DNA of 64,000 nucleotides from Billgrantia gudaonensis (GCF_900100195.1 NZ_FNES01000013.1:1-64000), one strand, 5' to 3'. Counted from the stretch's first letter, positions 19,172-29,045 are shown. Program-made: numbers and translations. The notes: a model not told the origin generated them from the sequence alone.

Positions 19172-19696
19172 TCAAGGAGACTCGGCGGGGCGCAGCACCA
19201 TGCGCGAGTTGCGGATCTCGATATCGAAACGATTCAGGAAGCTCATGCCCATGAGGGCGACGTCTCCCTCCATGCCAGGGCTGATGGAACCGCGCACGTC
19301 GCTGGCGGAAAAACCGCCCAGGCTCACTTCGTCGAGGGTGGTGAGCTCACCGCGCACTCGCCCGTTGGCGGTGTTGAACCAGGCCGAACCGGACGCCTCC
19401 AGCCCCAGTCGCTCGGCCAGCGTGGCCGGTACCGCCACATAGGTGGCACCGGTATCGAGCAGGAATTCCACCGGCTCGCCGTTGATCCGCCCGGTCGCCA
19501 TGAAGTGTCCGGAATGGCTGCGCTCCAGGGTGATCGGCGCATCGCCGCCCTCCACTGCATCGACGAGGTGGGCGTTGGGATTGCGCTGCGCCGCCAGAAA
19601 GCCATGGAACCACCAGGCACCCACGGCGATGAACAGCAGCCAGAACAACAACATCATGCCTAGCCCGACGCGACGCACGGATCTCTCGTCATCCAT
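19172..19696 (-). CDS. Membrane-anchored retropepsin-like aspartic protease
   Basis: A 174-aa protein with one N-terminal membrane helix (about residues 11-31) and a single-copy aspartic protease domain: catalytic DTG at 81-83 in EFLLDTGATYVAVP, with the second conserved region near the C-terminus (GMSFLNRFDIEIRNSRMVL). It belongs to the clan AA proteases of the TIGR02281 type, expected to dimerise and face the periplasm. The start has GGGAGG upstream. Its substrate is unknown. It sits between the transporter at 19733 and the nuclease pair, all on the minus strand but with gaps. Confidence 0.88.
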   Translation of the reverse strand: MDDERSVRRVGLGMMLLFWLLFIAVGAWWFHGFLAAQRNPNAHLVDAVEGGDAPITLERSHSGHFMATGRINGEPVEFLLDTGATYVAVPATLAERLGLEASGSAWFNTANGRVRGELTTLDEVSLGGFSASDVRGSISPGMEGDVALMGMSFLNRFDIEIRNSRMVLRPAESP

Positions 19697-19732
19697 GGGA
19701 ACCTCCCGGCCGCAGCCGACTCTCGCATCCTG

Positions 19733-21121
19733 TCAGTATGGACCAGGTTGCCCCGCTTGCGCTGCCCGGTCGCCGTTGCGTGCCTCCCAGTCATGTGCCG
19801 CCCGTTGCCCACGCGCCTGATTCACGAACAGACATACCAAAATGGCAACGACGAACAGCCCCGCGCACAGCAGGATGGACGCCTGCAGCCCCACCAGCGA
19901 CTGCAGCAATCCCAGCCCGATGATGCCGATCACCCCGGCGAGCTTGTTGGCCAGGCCCCAGAAGCCGAAGAATTCGGCAGCCTTGCGGCTCGGCGAGAAC
20001 AACCCCACCAGGGCGCGGCTGGCCGATTGGCTGGAGCCCAGCGACAATCCCGCCAGGCAGCCCACCACCAGGAACAGATGCTGGGCCTGCCAGTCGAGGC
20101 CAAGTCTGGCATTGAGCCAGGCGGTCAGCTCCGGGGTCGCCCAGATGGCCAGGATCGCCGCCACCCAGAGCGAGAGAGTGATGAGGTACGTGAGCTTGGT
20201 GCCGATGCGATCCTGGATGAAGCCGAAGCCCAGGGCGCCTGCCGCTGCGGTGATCTGCACGATGATGAACATGATATTGCGGACCGACTCGTCCCAGCCG
20301 ATCACTTGGGCACCATAGATGAAGGCGAAGGCGATGATGATGTAGACCCCGGCCATGGAGAACAGCAACGAGACCAGGAAGGTCCCGAGATCCCGGAAGC
20401 GCCGCAGCTCGTGCAGGGTCGTAGAGACGCGCTCCAGGGCGATCTCGCGATAGGGCTTGCCGGGCGGCTGGGGCGTGCCGCGTTCCTTGACCCACAGGAA
20501 GGTGGGAATGGCGGTGACCAGGAAGAAACCCGCCGCGAAGGGCCCCACCCAGCGGATGCGCTCGAAGTTCTCGGCGGTCGCCTCACCCAGAACGATCAGG
20601 GTGAAACCCGCGGCGAAGAGCCCGCCCACGTAACCCAGTGCCCAGCCGAAGCCGGAAATCTTGCCCAGGTCCTCCGGCGGGCCGAGGTCGGGAAGGAAGG
20701 CAGCGATGAACGACTCGCCCATCGAGTAGGCGTAATTGGAAAGCACGATCAGCACCAGGCCCAGCACCACGTAGCCCGGTTCCACGAAGAAGAGCATGGC
20801 GGTGGTGGCCACCGTAGCCAGGTAGCTGGCGAACAGGAAGCGCTTCTTGGCGGCCTGATAATCCATCACCGCCCCGCACAGCGGCCCGGTCACCACCACC
20901 AGCAGGTAGCTGATCGCCAGCGCCAGGCTCCACAGGAAGTTGGCCAACCGGTAGCCGTCGCCGCGATCGCCGACGATCACCGTGGTGAAGAGTTCACCGA
21001 ATACCACGGTGATGATCAGCAGGGTATAGGCCTGATTGGCGAAGTCGAACATCGCCCAGCCGAGAATCTCCCTGCGCGAAGCGCGGGGTGTCGTCGGCAC
21101 GGCAGCGGGGATCGGGCTCAT
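19733..21121 (-). CDS. MFS transporter, Atg22/UMF1 family
   Basis: Polytopic inner-membrane protein (462 aa, about 12 hydrophobic segments) starting with the family hallmark GWAMFDFANQAYTLLI and carrying NYAYSMGESFIAAFLPDL. This matches the bacterial UMF1 (vacuole-effluxer Atg22-like) branch of the major facilitator superfamily. Substrate unknown; yeast Atg22 exports amino acids from the vacuole, but transfer of that role to bacteria is not justified. It stands alone, divergent from the binding-protein/GGDEF operon. Confidence 0.88.
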   Translation of the reverse strand: MSPIPAAVPTTPRASRREILGWAMFDFANQAYTLLIITVVFGELFTTVIVGDRGDGYRLANFLWSLALAISYLLVVVTGPLCGAVMDYQAAKKRFLFASYLATVATTAMLFFVEPGYVVLGLVLIVLSNYAYSMGESFIAAFLPDLGPPEDLGKISGFGWALGYVGGLFAAGFTLIVLGEATAENFERIRWVGPFAAGFFLVTAIPTFLWVKERGTPQPPGKPYREIALERVSTTLHELRRFRDLGTFLVSLLFSMAGVYIIIAFAFIYGAQVIGWDESVRNIMFIIVQITAAAGALGFGFIQDRIGTKLTYLITLSLWVAAILAIWATPELTAWLNARLGLDWQAQHLFLVVGCLAGLSLGSSQSASRALVGLFSPSRKAAEFFGFWGLANKLAGVIGIIGLGLLQSLVGLQASILLCAGLFVVAILVCLFVNQARGQRAAHDWEARNGDRAAQAGQPGPY

Positions 21122-21367
21122 GCGGGACGTCCCTGTGATCGTGACGCCGCCAGACTAGCACCTTCGGCATGCCCGTCACTATCACCCGGCTCTCGCAATG
21201 GCCACAGCGTTGGCCATCGGAGATGACTTTCCTCATGCCTTCGACTAGTTTGCAATCGGGGTCGTGTCGATGACCGCCACCGGAACATGCTGCATCCCAC
21301 CGGGGTGGCTCCCGAGCGCCCCGTCATAACAATAACGAGATGGAAGACGGATAAGACGAGGGAGCTC

Positions 21368-22771
21368 ATGCGCAAAGGATTACTATGGGTGGCTTGCCTG
21401 TTGCTACCCATGACGGCAACGGCCGAACTGTCCGACCTGACATTCATCACGGAAGAGTACCCGCCCTACAACTATCAGCGCGGCGGACAGCCGGAAGGCA
21501 TCGCCGTCGAACTCCTGGAACGCATTTTCACCCTCACCGATACCCCGCTGGATCGCCATGACATCCAGTTCTACCCGTGGGTCCGCGGCTATGACACGGC
21601 GCTTACCGAGCCCGGCACGGTGCTCTTCTCGACCACCCGCACCGAACAGCGCGAACCGCTGTTCCAGTGGGTCGGCCCCATCGCCACCGACCGCGTGTCA
21701 CTGATCGCGCGACGCGACGCCGACATCCGCCTCGACGACCTCGATTCACTGATCGACAGCGACTACCGCGTGGCGGTGATTCGAGAAGACATCGGCGCCC
21801 AACGACTCCACGAAGCAGGAGTGCCCGACTCGCACATTCAGGTTGCCATGTCCAATGAAAGCGCCCTGCGCATGCTCGAGCGTGGGCGGGTCGACCTCTG
21901 GGCCTATGGCGAGGACGTCGCGTTCTGGCTGATGGAGGAGAAAGGGCTGGCCCGGGCCGACTTCGAGCCGGTACTGCCGATCAGCGAATCCGACCTCTAC
22001 TTCGCGCTGCACCAGGATACCGACCCCGATCTGGTGGCCGCCATGCAGGACGCGCTGGACAGGCTGCGTACCGAGAGCCTCCCGGCCACGCCGGGAGAAC
22101 ACCGCGTGACGTTCAACACCGAGGAGTACCCTCCCTTCAACTTCCTCGACGAGGCGGGAGAGATCGACGGCATCGCCACCCGGCTACTGCAAACGGCCCT
22201 CCACGATACCGGTCTCACCGCCAACTTCCGTCTGCTGCCCTGGGCCCGCGCCTATGCCGAGGCGCGGCTGCGCGAAGACCACTGCGTCTACTCGACCACG
22301 CGTACGCCGAACCGCGAAACGCACTTCACCTGGATCGGCCCCCTGGCCATCAACGAATGGGCCGCCTTCGCCCTGGCCGAAAGCGACCTCGAGGCGAGCG
22401 AACTCGCGGACCTGGCCGATCGGCGAGTCGGCAGTTTCCGTGAGGATGCCGTTGGCCAGTATGCCGAGCAGCAGGGCATCAGCATCCTGCTCACCTCGGC
22501 GGAGCGCGACAATATCGGCCGCCTTCGGGCCGGCGTGATCGACGCCTGGGTCACTGGGACACGGACCGCACGGCAGCTGGCTCGAGAGGCCGACGTGGAG
22601 CTGAAACGGCTCTTCTCGTTTCGTCAGGAACCGCTCTACCTTGCCTGCCACCCCTCCGTCCCGGACGATTACGTGGCCGAACTGCAAGCCGCTCTCACGC
22701 AGCTGACCCGGAGCGGGCGCGCCGAGACACTGCGCCGCCAGGTTCTCGAGCAGTTGGAGGGCGATGCATGA
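21368..22771 (+). CDS. Tandem-duplicated periplasmic solute-binding protein (two SBP_bac_3 domains)
   Basis: A 467-aa secreted protein: signal peptide (MRKGLLWVACLLLPMTATAE) then two homologous type-3 binding domains, about residues 24-240 and 245-465. Both repeats carry EEYPPxN near their start and STTRT...R...F.W.GP in the first lobe, so the second copy is an internal duplication. Family members bind polar amino acids or act as sensor domains. The start is ATG 21368 with GGAG 4 nt upstream. No ABC permease is near. Instead its stop overlaps the start of a membrane diguanylate cyclase, so it probably senses a ligand for that enzyme rather than feeding a transporter. This role is inference. 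Confidence 0.88.
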   Translation: MRKGLLWVACLLLPMTATAELSDLTFITEEYPPYNYQRGGQPEGIAVELLERIFTLTDTPLDRHDIQFYPWVRGYDTALTEPGTVLFSTTRTEQREPLFQWVGPIATDRVSLIARRDADIRLDDLDSLIDSDYRVAVIREDIGAQRLHEAGVPDSHIQVAMSNESALRMLERGRVDLWAYGEDVAFWLMEEKGLARADFEPVLPISESDLYFALHQDTDPDLVAAMQDALDRLRTESLPATPGEHRVTFNTEEYPPFNFLDEAGEIDGIATRLLQTALHDTGLTANFRLLPWARAYAEARLREDHCVYSTTRTPNRETHFTWIGPLAINEWAAFALAESDLEASELADLADRRVGSFREDAVGQYAEQQGISILLTSAERDNIGRLRAGVIDAWVTGTRTARQLAREADVELKRLFSFRQEPLYLACHPSVPDDYVAELQAALTQLTRSGRAETLRRQVLEQLEGDA

Positions 22772-24030
22772 AATCCGCCTTGCCCGTACCCAGACGGCGC
22801 AGTCTCAACGGCAAGCAGGCCATCCTGACACTGCTCATCGCCGGCCTGCTGAGTCTGGTCGCCGGCAGCATCGAACTGGCCCGCGACGCCGCCACCATGC
22901 GTGACGAAGTGAAGAACCAGACCGACCACCTGCTGGCACTGATCGACGGTACTGCTGCCGAAGCGGCCTTTCAGCTCAACCCCGACTTGGCCAGGCAGGT
23001 GGCCGACAGCCTTTTCGACGGCGACCGAGTGGCGCAGGTCGCGCTGCGTGACGACTTCGGACGCACCATGGCCAGCCGCGAACGCGATGACGACGCGTCG
23101 ACCAACTGGCTGGTCACCCTGCTGTTCGACGACATCCTGCACTATCGCCGCACGCTGGTTTACGAACCCGGCCAAGGCGCCCCGACGACCCAGGTCGGTG
23201 AGATCGAACTCACCCTGGCCCTCGACAGCCTGGGCCGCGACTTCATGAGCCGCGGCCTGCTGGTCTTTTCGCTCAGCGTGATCAAGGCACTGGCGATTGC
23301 CGCGCTCATGGTCGTGGTGTTCCATGCGTTCATCACCCGCCCACTGCTGCGCGTGCATGCCGCCATCGTCGACACCGACCCGCGCCGGCCCGGCGAATGG
23401 CCCAAACCGCGCCTGGGCCGCCATGCCGACGACGAGCTGGGCCATCTGGTGGTCAGCCTCGACCGGCTGCTCAAGGCCTTCCAGAACGGCCTCGACCAGC
23501 GCGACCAACTGCACCAGATCTCCACGCTGGACGGCCTGACCGGCATCGCCAACCGGCGACGCTTCGACGGCTTCCTGCCGGATGCCTGGCAGCACTCCCG
23601 ACGCTCGCGTCAGCCGCTGTCGCTGATTTTCATCGACATCGACAACTTCAAGGAATTCAACGATCGCTACGGGCACGTGCTCGGCGACGATACGCTGCGT
23701 GCCGTGGCCAGCGCCCTCTCGAACACTGTGACCCGAGCCACCGATCTGGTAGCACGCTACGGCGGCGAAGAGTTCGTCTGCGTACTTGCCGACACCGACA
23801 TGGCCGGCGCTCGTGCCGTTGCCGACCGCCTGCGCGAAGCCATTCTCGAGTTGGCCATCCCGCACGCCGGCTCACCGCATGCCGAGTTCGTCACCGCCAG
23901 CTTCGGGGTCGCCTCGGCGTATCCCGCCGAAGAAGACGAGTTCGGCTTCGATGCCCTGCTCGAGCGGGCCGACGCCAAACTCTACCGCGCCAAGCATCAC
24001 GGTCGCGACCGGATCGTCTGGGAGCCGTGA
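22768..24030 (+). CDS. Membrane-bound diguanylate cyclase (GGDEF)
   Basis: A 420-aa inner-membrane protein: TM1 (about 18-38), a periplasmic domain of about 120 residues, TM2 (about 161-185), a HAMP-like linker, and a GGDEF domain (about 253-418). The active site reads GGEEF (332-336), and an RxxD inhibitory site (R323-D326) is present, so synthesis of c-di-GMP from GTP with product feedback is expected. Its ATG overlaps the stop of the double binding protein (ATGA), showing translational coupling. The periplasmic domain probably receives the state of that protein. Confidence 0.92.
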   Translation: MKSALPVPRRRSLNGKQAILTLLIAGLLSLVAGSIELARDAATMRDEVKNQTDHLLALIDGTAAEAAFQLNPDLARQVADSLFDGDRVAQVALRDDFGRTMASRERDDDASTNWLVTLLFDDILHYRRTLVYEPGQGAPTTQVGEIELTLALDSLGRDFMSRGLLVFSLSVIKALAIAALMVVVFHAFITRPLLRVHAAIVDTDPRRPGEWPKPRLGRHADDELGHLVVSLDRLLKAFQNGLDQRDQLHQISTLDGLTGIANRRRFDGFLPDAWQHSRRSRQPLSLIFIDIDNFKEFNDRYGHVLGDDTLRAVASALSNTVTRATDLVARYGGEEFVCVLADTDMAGARAVADRLREAILELAIPHAGSPHAEFVTASFGVASAYPAEEDEFGFDALLERADAKLYRAKHHGRDRIVWEP

Positions 24031-24069
24031 TGGCCTGTCATGCCAGATCGTGCGCCTGGCCGGGGTGGG

Positions 24070-25275
24070 TCAGCGTGAAGGGCGATCATCGTCCGCTTCC
24101 GCACGACCATCGTTGCCACGTTGCAAGCGCTCGATCGCCTCGCCGCCTTCCTGGGCCAATCCAGCCAGGCGCTCGATCTGGGCATCCAGTTTGGGCAGCG
24201 CCTCCTGGCGATAGCGGGAGAGATCGTCGATGGCACCCATGACGTCGCCGAAAGCCTGTTCGAGCGCCTCCAGATCGAGCTGCGCCGAGCCGGCGCGGGT
24301 CTGGATCTCCACGCCCTGCTGGCGCAGCGAGCGAGCGGTTCCGGCGATCAGCTCCGAGGTGGTGGCGTTGAGGGACTCGACGCGGTCGAGGACCAACCGC
24401 TGATTGGCCAGCGCCAGGGCCACGGCGACCGCCACGGTGAGCGCCGAGACGGTGACGTGGATGGCGCGGTCGACGCCGCGCATCAGTTCGCGATTGTTTC
24501 GGATGATCACTTCCAGCGCCAGCACGCCTTGCTGACTCACCGCCTGCTGCTGCTGCAGATCGAGGATGCGCTGGCGCAGCGGGAAGAGCAGCTCCTCCTC
24601 GAGGAAGGTGCGCTGCGCGTCGCCCTCGTCGCGTCGCTCGATCACCGCTACCAGACGCCGGTCGATCAGCCGCCCCAGCGCCACCTGGCGCTCGAGTTGG
24701 CCGAGAATATCGCGCAGCGCCTGCTGGTCGTCGCCCAGCGTGAGGTTGTCGCGATGCAGCATGTCGCGCCCCGCCTCCAGGTCGGCGATGATCGCATCCA
24801 GTGCCTGCTGGGCATTCTCGAACTTGCGGAAATAGCGCTGCAGGCGACTTCCGGCACCGGGCAGGCGCTCCAGCACACGATCGAGGCGCCCCTGCTCGAG
24901 GCGATGGTGGCGCGGGTCGAGCGACTGCATGCGTCCACGCAGGTCGATCAGCGCCTTGGCCACCGGACCGCCGTCGTCGCCCTGGTGCGCGAGTTTGCGC
25001 AGCGGCGTCTGCAGCATGGCGCTGTGGTGAGCCGCCTGCTGCTGCAGCTCGAGGCCCATCTCGTCCACGGCGCGGCGCTGTCGAGCGAGCGTCTCGGCAT
25101 CCTGGGTATCGGCCAGCACGTCCTCGACGAAGCGATCGGCCAGCGAGGCCAGCTCCGGGTCTTCGCTCTGTGCAGTCGCGTCATCCGGCGTCGGCGTCGC
25201 CGCGTTCAGTTCGCTCTCGATCTCTTCCACCGTCGGCAGGGAGAGCGGCGAGCCGCGGTCGGATGGCGATTTCAT
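24070..25275 (-). CDS. TelA / toxic anion resistance family protein
   Basis: Cytoplasmic, largely alpha-helical protein (401 aa) with the TelA signature: IIRNNRELMRGVDRAIHV, then VSALTVAVAVALALANQ and ESLNATTSELIAGTARSL. The family is linked to tellurite and cell-envelope stress and to cell shape in some bacteria, but its biochemistry is poorly known. The start at ATG 25275 has AGGGGGTG upstream. It is the last gene of a minus-strand set with a 312-aa membrane protein 69 bp upstream and a 58-aa membrane protein before that. Confidence 0.88.
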   Translation of the reverse strand: MKSPSDRGSPLSLPTVEEIESELNAATPTPDDATAQSEDPELASLADRFVEDVLADTQDAETLARQRRAVDEMGLELQQQAAHHSAMLQTPLRKLAHQGDDGGPVAKALIDLRGRMQSLDPRHHRLEQGRLDRVLERLPGAGSRLQRYFRKFENAQQALDAIIADLEAGRDMLHRDNLTLGDDQQALRDILGQLERQVALGRLIDRRLVAVIERRDEGDAQRTFLEEELLFPLRQRILDLQQQQAVSQQGVLALEVIIRNNRELMRGVDRAIHVTVSALTVAVAVALALANQRLVLDRVESLNATTSELIAGTARSLRQQGVEIQTRAGSAQLDLEALEQAFGDVMGAIDDLSRYRQEALPKLDAQIERLAGLAQEGGEAIERLQRGNDGRAEADDDRPSR

Positions 25276-25344
25276 GATTGGCACCCCCTGCATATCGATG
25301 GATTGACCCAGTCTCGAAGTCACCTTACCCCAAGGACAAGCCAT

Positions 25345-26283
25345 TCACTGGCTGGTTCGCCCGTAGCGCTCGGCGCGGCCAACGAAGCGACGCAGCTCCT
25401 CCAACGCCTGATCGGTCGCCACGCTTGCCTGGGGGCGGCCCGTTTCGATGCGCGCCAATGCCACGGCGGCATCGTCGAGTACGGTCAACGCCGACTCGTT
25501 GCGGGCCGCCAGGTGACGCAGGCGGCTCTCGGTGCCCTCGATCAGCTCCAGGCGCCGCTTGAGGGCGATGCGCTCCTCCACGGTCAGCGATTCGCGCGCC
25601 AGGCGGCGACGCACGAAATCGGCGTCGAGCCCCACCACGCCACGCGCCTGTGACGTCATGGCGGTCAGATTGTCCACCACGCCCAGGCACACCTCGCTGA
25701 CCAGTCGCTGGGCGCGCTGGTAGGCGAGTTCCTGGGGCGAGAAACGCGCCTTCAGAATGTCCAGCACATGAGCATAGCGGCTATAGCCGCGGTCGGCCTG
25801 GATCGCCAGATCGGGGCGACGCACGTCGAGCAGCCCCTGCTTGGCACGACACAGCGCCAGCACCACCTCATCGTCACCCGCCGGAGGATGCGCCGGGTCG
25901 AGCACCGCCACGCCGCTCTCCCGGGCCTCACGCTCCTGCTCGACGCGCCGACGCTGCGCTTCGGCGACCAGTCGGGCCTCTTGACGGCATCGCTGCCGCC
26001 GCTGGCGCCAGCGATGCCAGGCCCGCTCCAGCGGTACCTCCACGGCGATGGCCGTCAGCCCCGCCAGCCAGCCAGCCAGGCTGGGGCCAAAGCCGCCCCA
26101 CAGCGAGGTCAGCCACAACAGAAAGCTCAGGAAAGGCGCGAAGAGCGCATAGCGGAAGATCACCTGCAGGCGAGTGGGCGACTCGCCGGGCAGCGCCAAT
26201 CTCGGGTTGACCAGCCCCACCAGGCACCACGGCAGGCAGGTGAGAAAGAGTCCGTAGGCAAATCCCTGCAGGAATCCCAGCAT
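25345..26283 (-). CDS. Conserved membrane protein upstream of telA, function unknown
   Basis: A 312-aa protein that I do not recognise. The N-terminus has two or three hydrophobic segments (about 8-28, 44-62 and 66-82). An Arg/Glu-rich coiled-coil-like stretch follows ([20 protein letters not shown]...), then a helical cytoplasmic domain ending in heptad-like repeats. No catalytic motif is apparent. Its conserved-looking position between the 58-aa membrane protein and TelA suggests a membrane anchor or partner for the helical TelA protein; that is inference from context only. Confidence 0.75.
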   Translation of the reverse strand: MLGFLQGFAYGLFLTCLPWCLVGLVNPRLALPGESPTRLQVIFRYALFAPFLSFLLWLTSLWGGFGPSLAGWLAGLTAIAVEVPLERAWHRWRQRRQRCRQEARLVAEAQRRRVEQEREARESGVAVLDPAHPPAGDDEVVLALCRAKQGLLDVRRPDLAIQADRGYSRYAHVLDILKARFSPQELAYQRAQRLVSEVCLGVVDNLTAMTSQARGVVGLDADFVRRRLARESLTVEERIALKRRLELIEGTESRLRHLAARNESALTVLDDAAVALARIETGRPQASVATDQALEELRRFVGRAERYGRTSQ

Positions 26284-26353
26284 GGGCCTCGTTTCCAGCG
26301 ACCATGGGCGATGTCCTGAGTGTACGGGTGGGCGGCGTTGGGCGCACGTCCCA

Positions 26354-26530
26354 TTACATCAGTCGCGTCAACACCAAGGCGCTGCCGCTGACCAGCAGGG
26401 CGGTGATCACGGCAACGTCCACCGCCCGATCCAGCCAGCGATCGACTGCGCCAGGGGCCAGGCGGCGCACCGCGCGACGCTGCGAGGCACCACGGCGGGG
26501 CGGCGCACGGCGGAAGCCGAGCAGCGGCAT
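26354..26530 (-). CDS. 58-residue single-pass membrane protein, first gene of the telA operon
   Basis: Short open frame with an excellent ribosome site (GGAGG, 6 nt spacer) before ATG 26530. The product has a very basic N-terminal 34 residues (13 Arg) and one hydrophobic helix ([19 protein letters not shown], residues 39-57), ending LTRLM. The positive-inside rule predicts a cytoplasmic N-terminus. It lies 70 bp upstream of the 312-aa membrane protein on the same strand. No family recognised; the ribosome site, membrane helix and context make it likely real. Confidence 0.65.
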   Translation of the reverse strand: MPLLGFRRAPPRRGASQRRAVRRLAPGAVDRWLDRAVDVAVITALLVSGSALVLTRLM

Positions 26531-26675
26531 GACGCACCTCCATTATCGTCGTTTCCTGGAGCTTATGACCTGGCCTCGAAGTGCGCCACCGCGAATGATC
26601 GGAATTGCAAGATGGCAGCGTCACCCCGATGATGAACGAAAAGCGCAGCAGGCTAACCAATTACGGGGTACCGAG

Positions 26676-27671
26676 ATGCCGCAACTCGCCGACACGCCAC
26701 TTTCCGTACTCGACCTCGCCCCGATTCGTCAGGGCGGTACCGCCGCCGACAGTTTTCGCGAGAGCGCCAACCTGGCCAGGCTCACCGAGCGGCTAGGCTT
26801 CACGCGCTACTGGCTGGCCGAACACCACGGCATCGACGGCATCGCCAGTGCCGCCACGGCCGTACTCATCGGCCACATCGCCGGGGCGACCTCGCACATC
26901 CGCGTCGGTAGCGGCGGGATCATGCTGCCCAACCACCCACCGCTGATCGTCGCCGAGCAGTTCGGCACCCTGGAGACGCTCTATCCGGGGCGAATCGATC
27001 TGGGACTGGGCCGCGCCCCGGGATCGGACGCTGCCACCATGGCGGCGCTGCGCCGCGATCCCCATGCCGGTGTCGACGACTTCCCGGAACGCCTCGCCGA
27101 GCTGCAACGGTTTCTCGGCGAACCACGACCGGGCCAGCGCGTGAGGGCCATCCCCGGCCAGGGCACCCGAGTTCCGCTGTGGCTGCTGGGTTCCAGCGGC
27201 TACAGTGCCCAACTGGCTGCTCGCGAAGGGCTGCCCTTCGCCTTCGCCGCCCAGTTCGCACCGGGCTATCTGCACGAGGCGCTGCGTCTCTACCGCGACA
27301 ACTTCCGCCCTTCGGCAGTGCTCGAGCGCCCCCATGCCATGGTCGGCCTGCCGGTGATCGCCGCCGAAAGCGATGCACGCGCCGAATTTCTCGCCAGTAC
27401 GGCCCGGCAGAAGTTCCTCAACCTGATTCGTGGCGCTTCCACCCGTTCGCTGCCGCCGGTGGAAACGCTGGACTGGACACCGACCGAACGCGCTCAGGTC
27501 GAGCAGTTCCTGGGAGCGGCGGTCATCGGCGGCCGCGAGACAGTGCGCCACGCCCTCGAGACCTTCCTCGAGCGCACCGGCGCCGACGAGTTGATGCTGG
27601 CGACCGACGTCTTCGCCGAAGCGGATCGACTGGCCAGCTACGAAATCGTGGCCGAGGCATGCCGATCGTGA
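26676..27671 (+). CDS. LLM-class flavin-dependent oxidoreductase (luciferase-like monooxygenase)
   Basis: A 331-aa bacterial luciferase-fold enzyme. Motifs: [63 protein letters not shown]. These characterise the YhbW-like group of FMN-using oxidoreductases; substrate unknown. The start is ATG 26676 ([14 protein letters not shown]), where family similarity begins; upstream frame extensions have no family features. It stands alone. Confidence 0.92.
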   Translation: MPQLADTPLSVLDLAPIRQGGTAADSFRESANLARLTERLGFTRYWLAEHHGIDGIASAATAVLIGHIAGATSHIRVGSGGIMLPNHPPLIVAEQFGTLETLYPGRIDLGLGRAPGSDAATMAALRRDPHAGVDDFPERLAELQRFLGEPRPGQRVRAIPGQGTRVPLWLLGSSGYSAQLAAREGLPFAFAAQFAPGYLHEALRLYRDNFRPSAVLERPHAMVGLPVIAAESDARAEFLASTARQKFLNLIRGASTRSLPPVETLDWTPTERAQVEQFLGAAVIGGRETVRHALETFLERTGADELMLATDVFAEADRLASYEIVAEACRS

Positions 27672-27780
27672 CCTTGACGACACGGCCGGACCGGCCCGTG
27701 TCCGGAACGATTCCGACTCTCCGGCCTCCAAGTGGCAGCCACGTCGCCCCGCCTGGGGGACGATTCGTTTGGAGAAAGTG

Positions 27781-28167
27781 ATGCCCGACCCTCGCGACCC
27801 CCGCCGCAATCCCGCCTGGCATGCCGCCCAGCAGTGGCAGCGGCGTGCCCGACAGTCCCAAGGCAACGGCCTGCTCGGCAGCCTGAAGATGCTGCTTGCG
27901 TGGCTGCTGTTCGGCGCCCTGATGATCGTTGCCATGGTGCTTGGCCTGGTGTTACTGCTACTCGGCTGGGCCCTGATGCCGCTGCTGCGCCATCGGCTCA
28001 AGAAACGCATGGAGCAGATGCGTGCCGACCAGGCACAAGAGGCGGGCAGCAGCGTCCACTATCGCGAAACGCGCTCCCGGGAAAGCCGCTCAGCAGCGGG
28101 CACGCAGCGCGATAGACAGATACTCGAGGGGGATTTCGAGATCAAGGACGACGACCCACGGCATTGA
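27781..28167 (+). CDS. Conserved single-pass membrane protein, function unknown
   Basis: A 128-aa protein with an Arg/Gln-rich N-terminus (1-38), one long hydrophobic stretch (about 42-70, LLAWLLFGALMIVAMVLGLVL), a basic segment (RHRLKKRMEQMR), and a charged tail ending DFEIKDDDPRH. ATG 27781 has GGAG 7 nt upstream. I do not recognise the family. It is convergent with the DUF3581 gene, 20 bp between stops. Confidence 0.7.
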   Translation: MPDPRDPRRNPAWHAAQQWQRRARQSQGNGLLGSLKMLLAWLLFGALMIVAMVLGLVLLLLGWALMPLLRHRLKKRMEQMRADQAQEAGSSVHYRETRSRESRSAAGTQRDRQILEGDFEIKDDDPRH

Positions 28168-28187
28168 GTCGCAACATGCCGTAGCGT

Positions 28188-28901
28188 TCAGGCACTGCCC
28201 TCGTAGGCCGCCTTGAGCCGATAGAATTCGGTGACGACCTCGTCCATGGCGGCAGGGTCGTAGTCGCACAGCCCGCTGACCACCAACTTCTTGGTTCCGC
28301 TGCCCACCACCTCGCCGGCATCGGTGATGCAGAACTGCAGCTGTACATCGCCCCGCTTGCCGTGCACCTCCAGCGCCGAGTCGACGAGCTCGAGCCTCGG
28401 CTGCTTCAGGTCCAGTCGATCCAGGGAAAAGCCCATGCTGTCGTAGACCACCAGCGGTCGGCGAGGATTGAACATCACCCCTTCGGCTTCCATCAACGGC
28501 TTGAGCACATGGGGAAAGTTCTTGCCGGAGAAGGACACGTAGCGCTTGGTGAAGGCTTCGATCACCCCGGCTTCCTCGGTACGCTCGCCGCGACGCGCCA
28601 CTTCCAGGTAGCGCTTGCCGTCATCGTCGCTGACCGCGATGTGCGTGTCGTCGGGCGCCTCGAGGTGCAGCGGCACGTCGTTCCCGACCATGCTGCGAAA
28701 GCGAAAGTCCATGTGGCGGGAGAGTCCGAAATGGGACAGCACCAGGGCGAAGAGCAGGTCGCCCGGCACGCAGAAGCGTCGTGCATCGGGATCGTGAATG
28801 GGATTGAAGTCGCCGGCGACCCGCTTGGCGAAATCGCTGGCCTGTCGAGCGGTGATACGAATCCGCGACGCGCTGCGCGTATGGTAGGGATCGAGAAACA
28901 T
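28188..28901 (-). CDS. DUF3581 family protein
   Basis: A 237-aa soluble protein whose N-terminal half (ITARQASDFAKRVAGDFNPIHDPDARRFCVPGDLLFALVL) resembles a MaoC/hot-dog fold dehydratase entrance motif (DFNPIH) and matches what I recall of DUF3581. Hot-dog proteins act on acyl thioesters, so a lipid-related role is possible but unproven. The start is ATG 28901 (MFLDPYHTRSASR). It is divergent from nhaD. Confidence 0.78.
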   Translation of the reverse strand: MFLDPYHTRSASRIRITARQASDFAKRVAGDFNPIHDPDARRFCVPGDLLFALVLSHFGLSRHMDFRFRSMVGNDVPLHLEAPDDTHIAVSDDDGKRYLEVARRGERTEEAGVIEAFTKRYVSFSGKNFPHVLKPLMEAEGVMFNPRRPLVVYDSMGFSLDRLDLKQPRLELVDSALEVHGKRGDVQLQFCITDAGEVVGSGTKKLVVSGLCDYDPAAMDEVVTEFYRLKAAYEGSA

Positions 28902-29036
28902 GCCTGGTCTTGCCTGCTCCGAACTGGGGTGACGCCTGCTGACTGACGCCTGTGTCGGACCCGATGATGCCACAAGTCGTCACCATGCGTCGCGATGCAC
29001 CCAGCGGTAAAAGGGGATGCTGCGCCGCAATGCTGC

Positions 29037-29045
29037 TGATATAAT
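29037..29045 (+). promoter_or_regulatory. Extended -10 promoter element of nhaD
   Basis: TGATATAAT: a perfect -10 TATAAT (29040-29045) preceded by the extended TGn motif, 46 bp before the nhaD ATG. No good -35 is visible, as expected for an extended -10 promoter. Confidence 0.6.

Noticed and set aside
27679..27702. Imperfect palindrome after the flavin monooxygenase gene (GACACGG...CCGTGTC)
   Set aside because: No T tract follows and the arms leave almost no loop; not supported as a terminator or operator.
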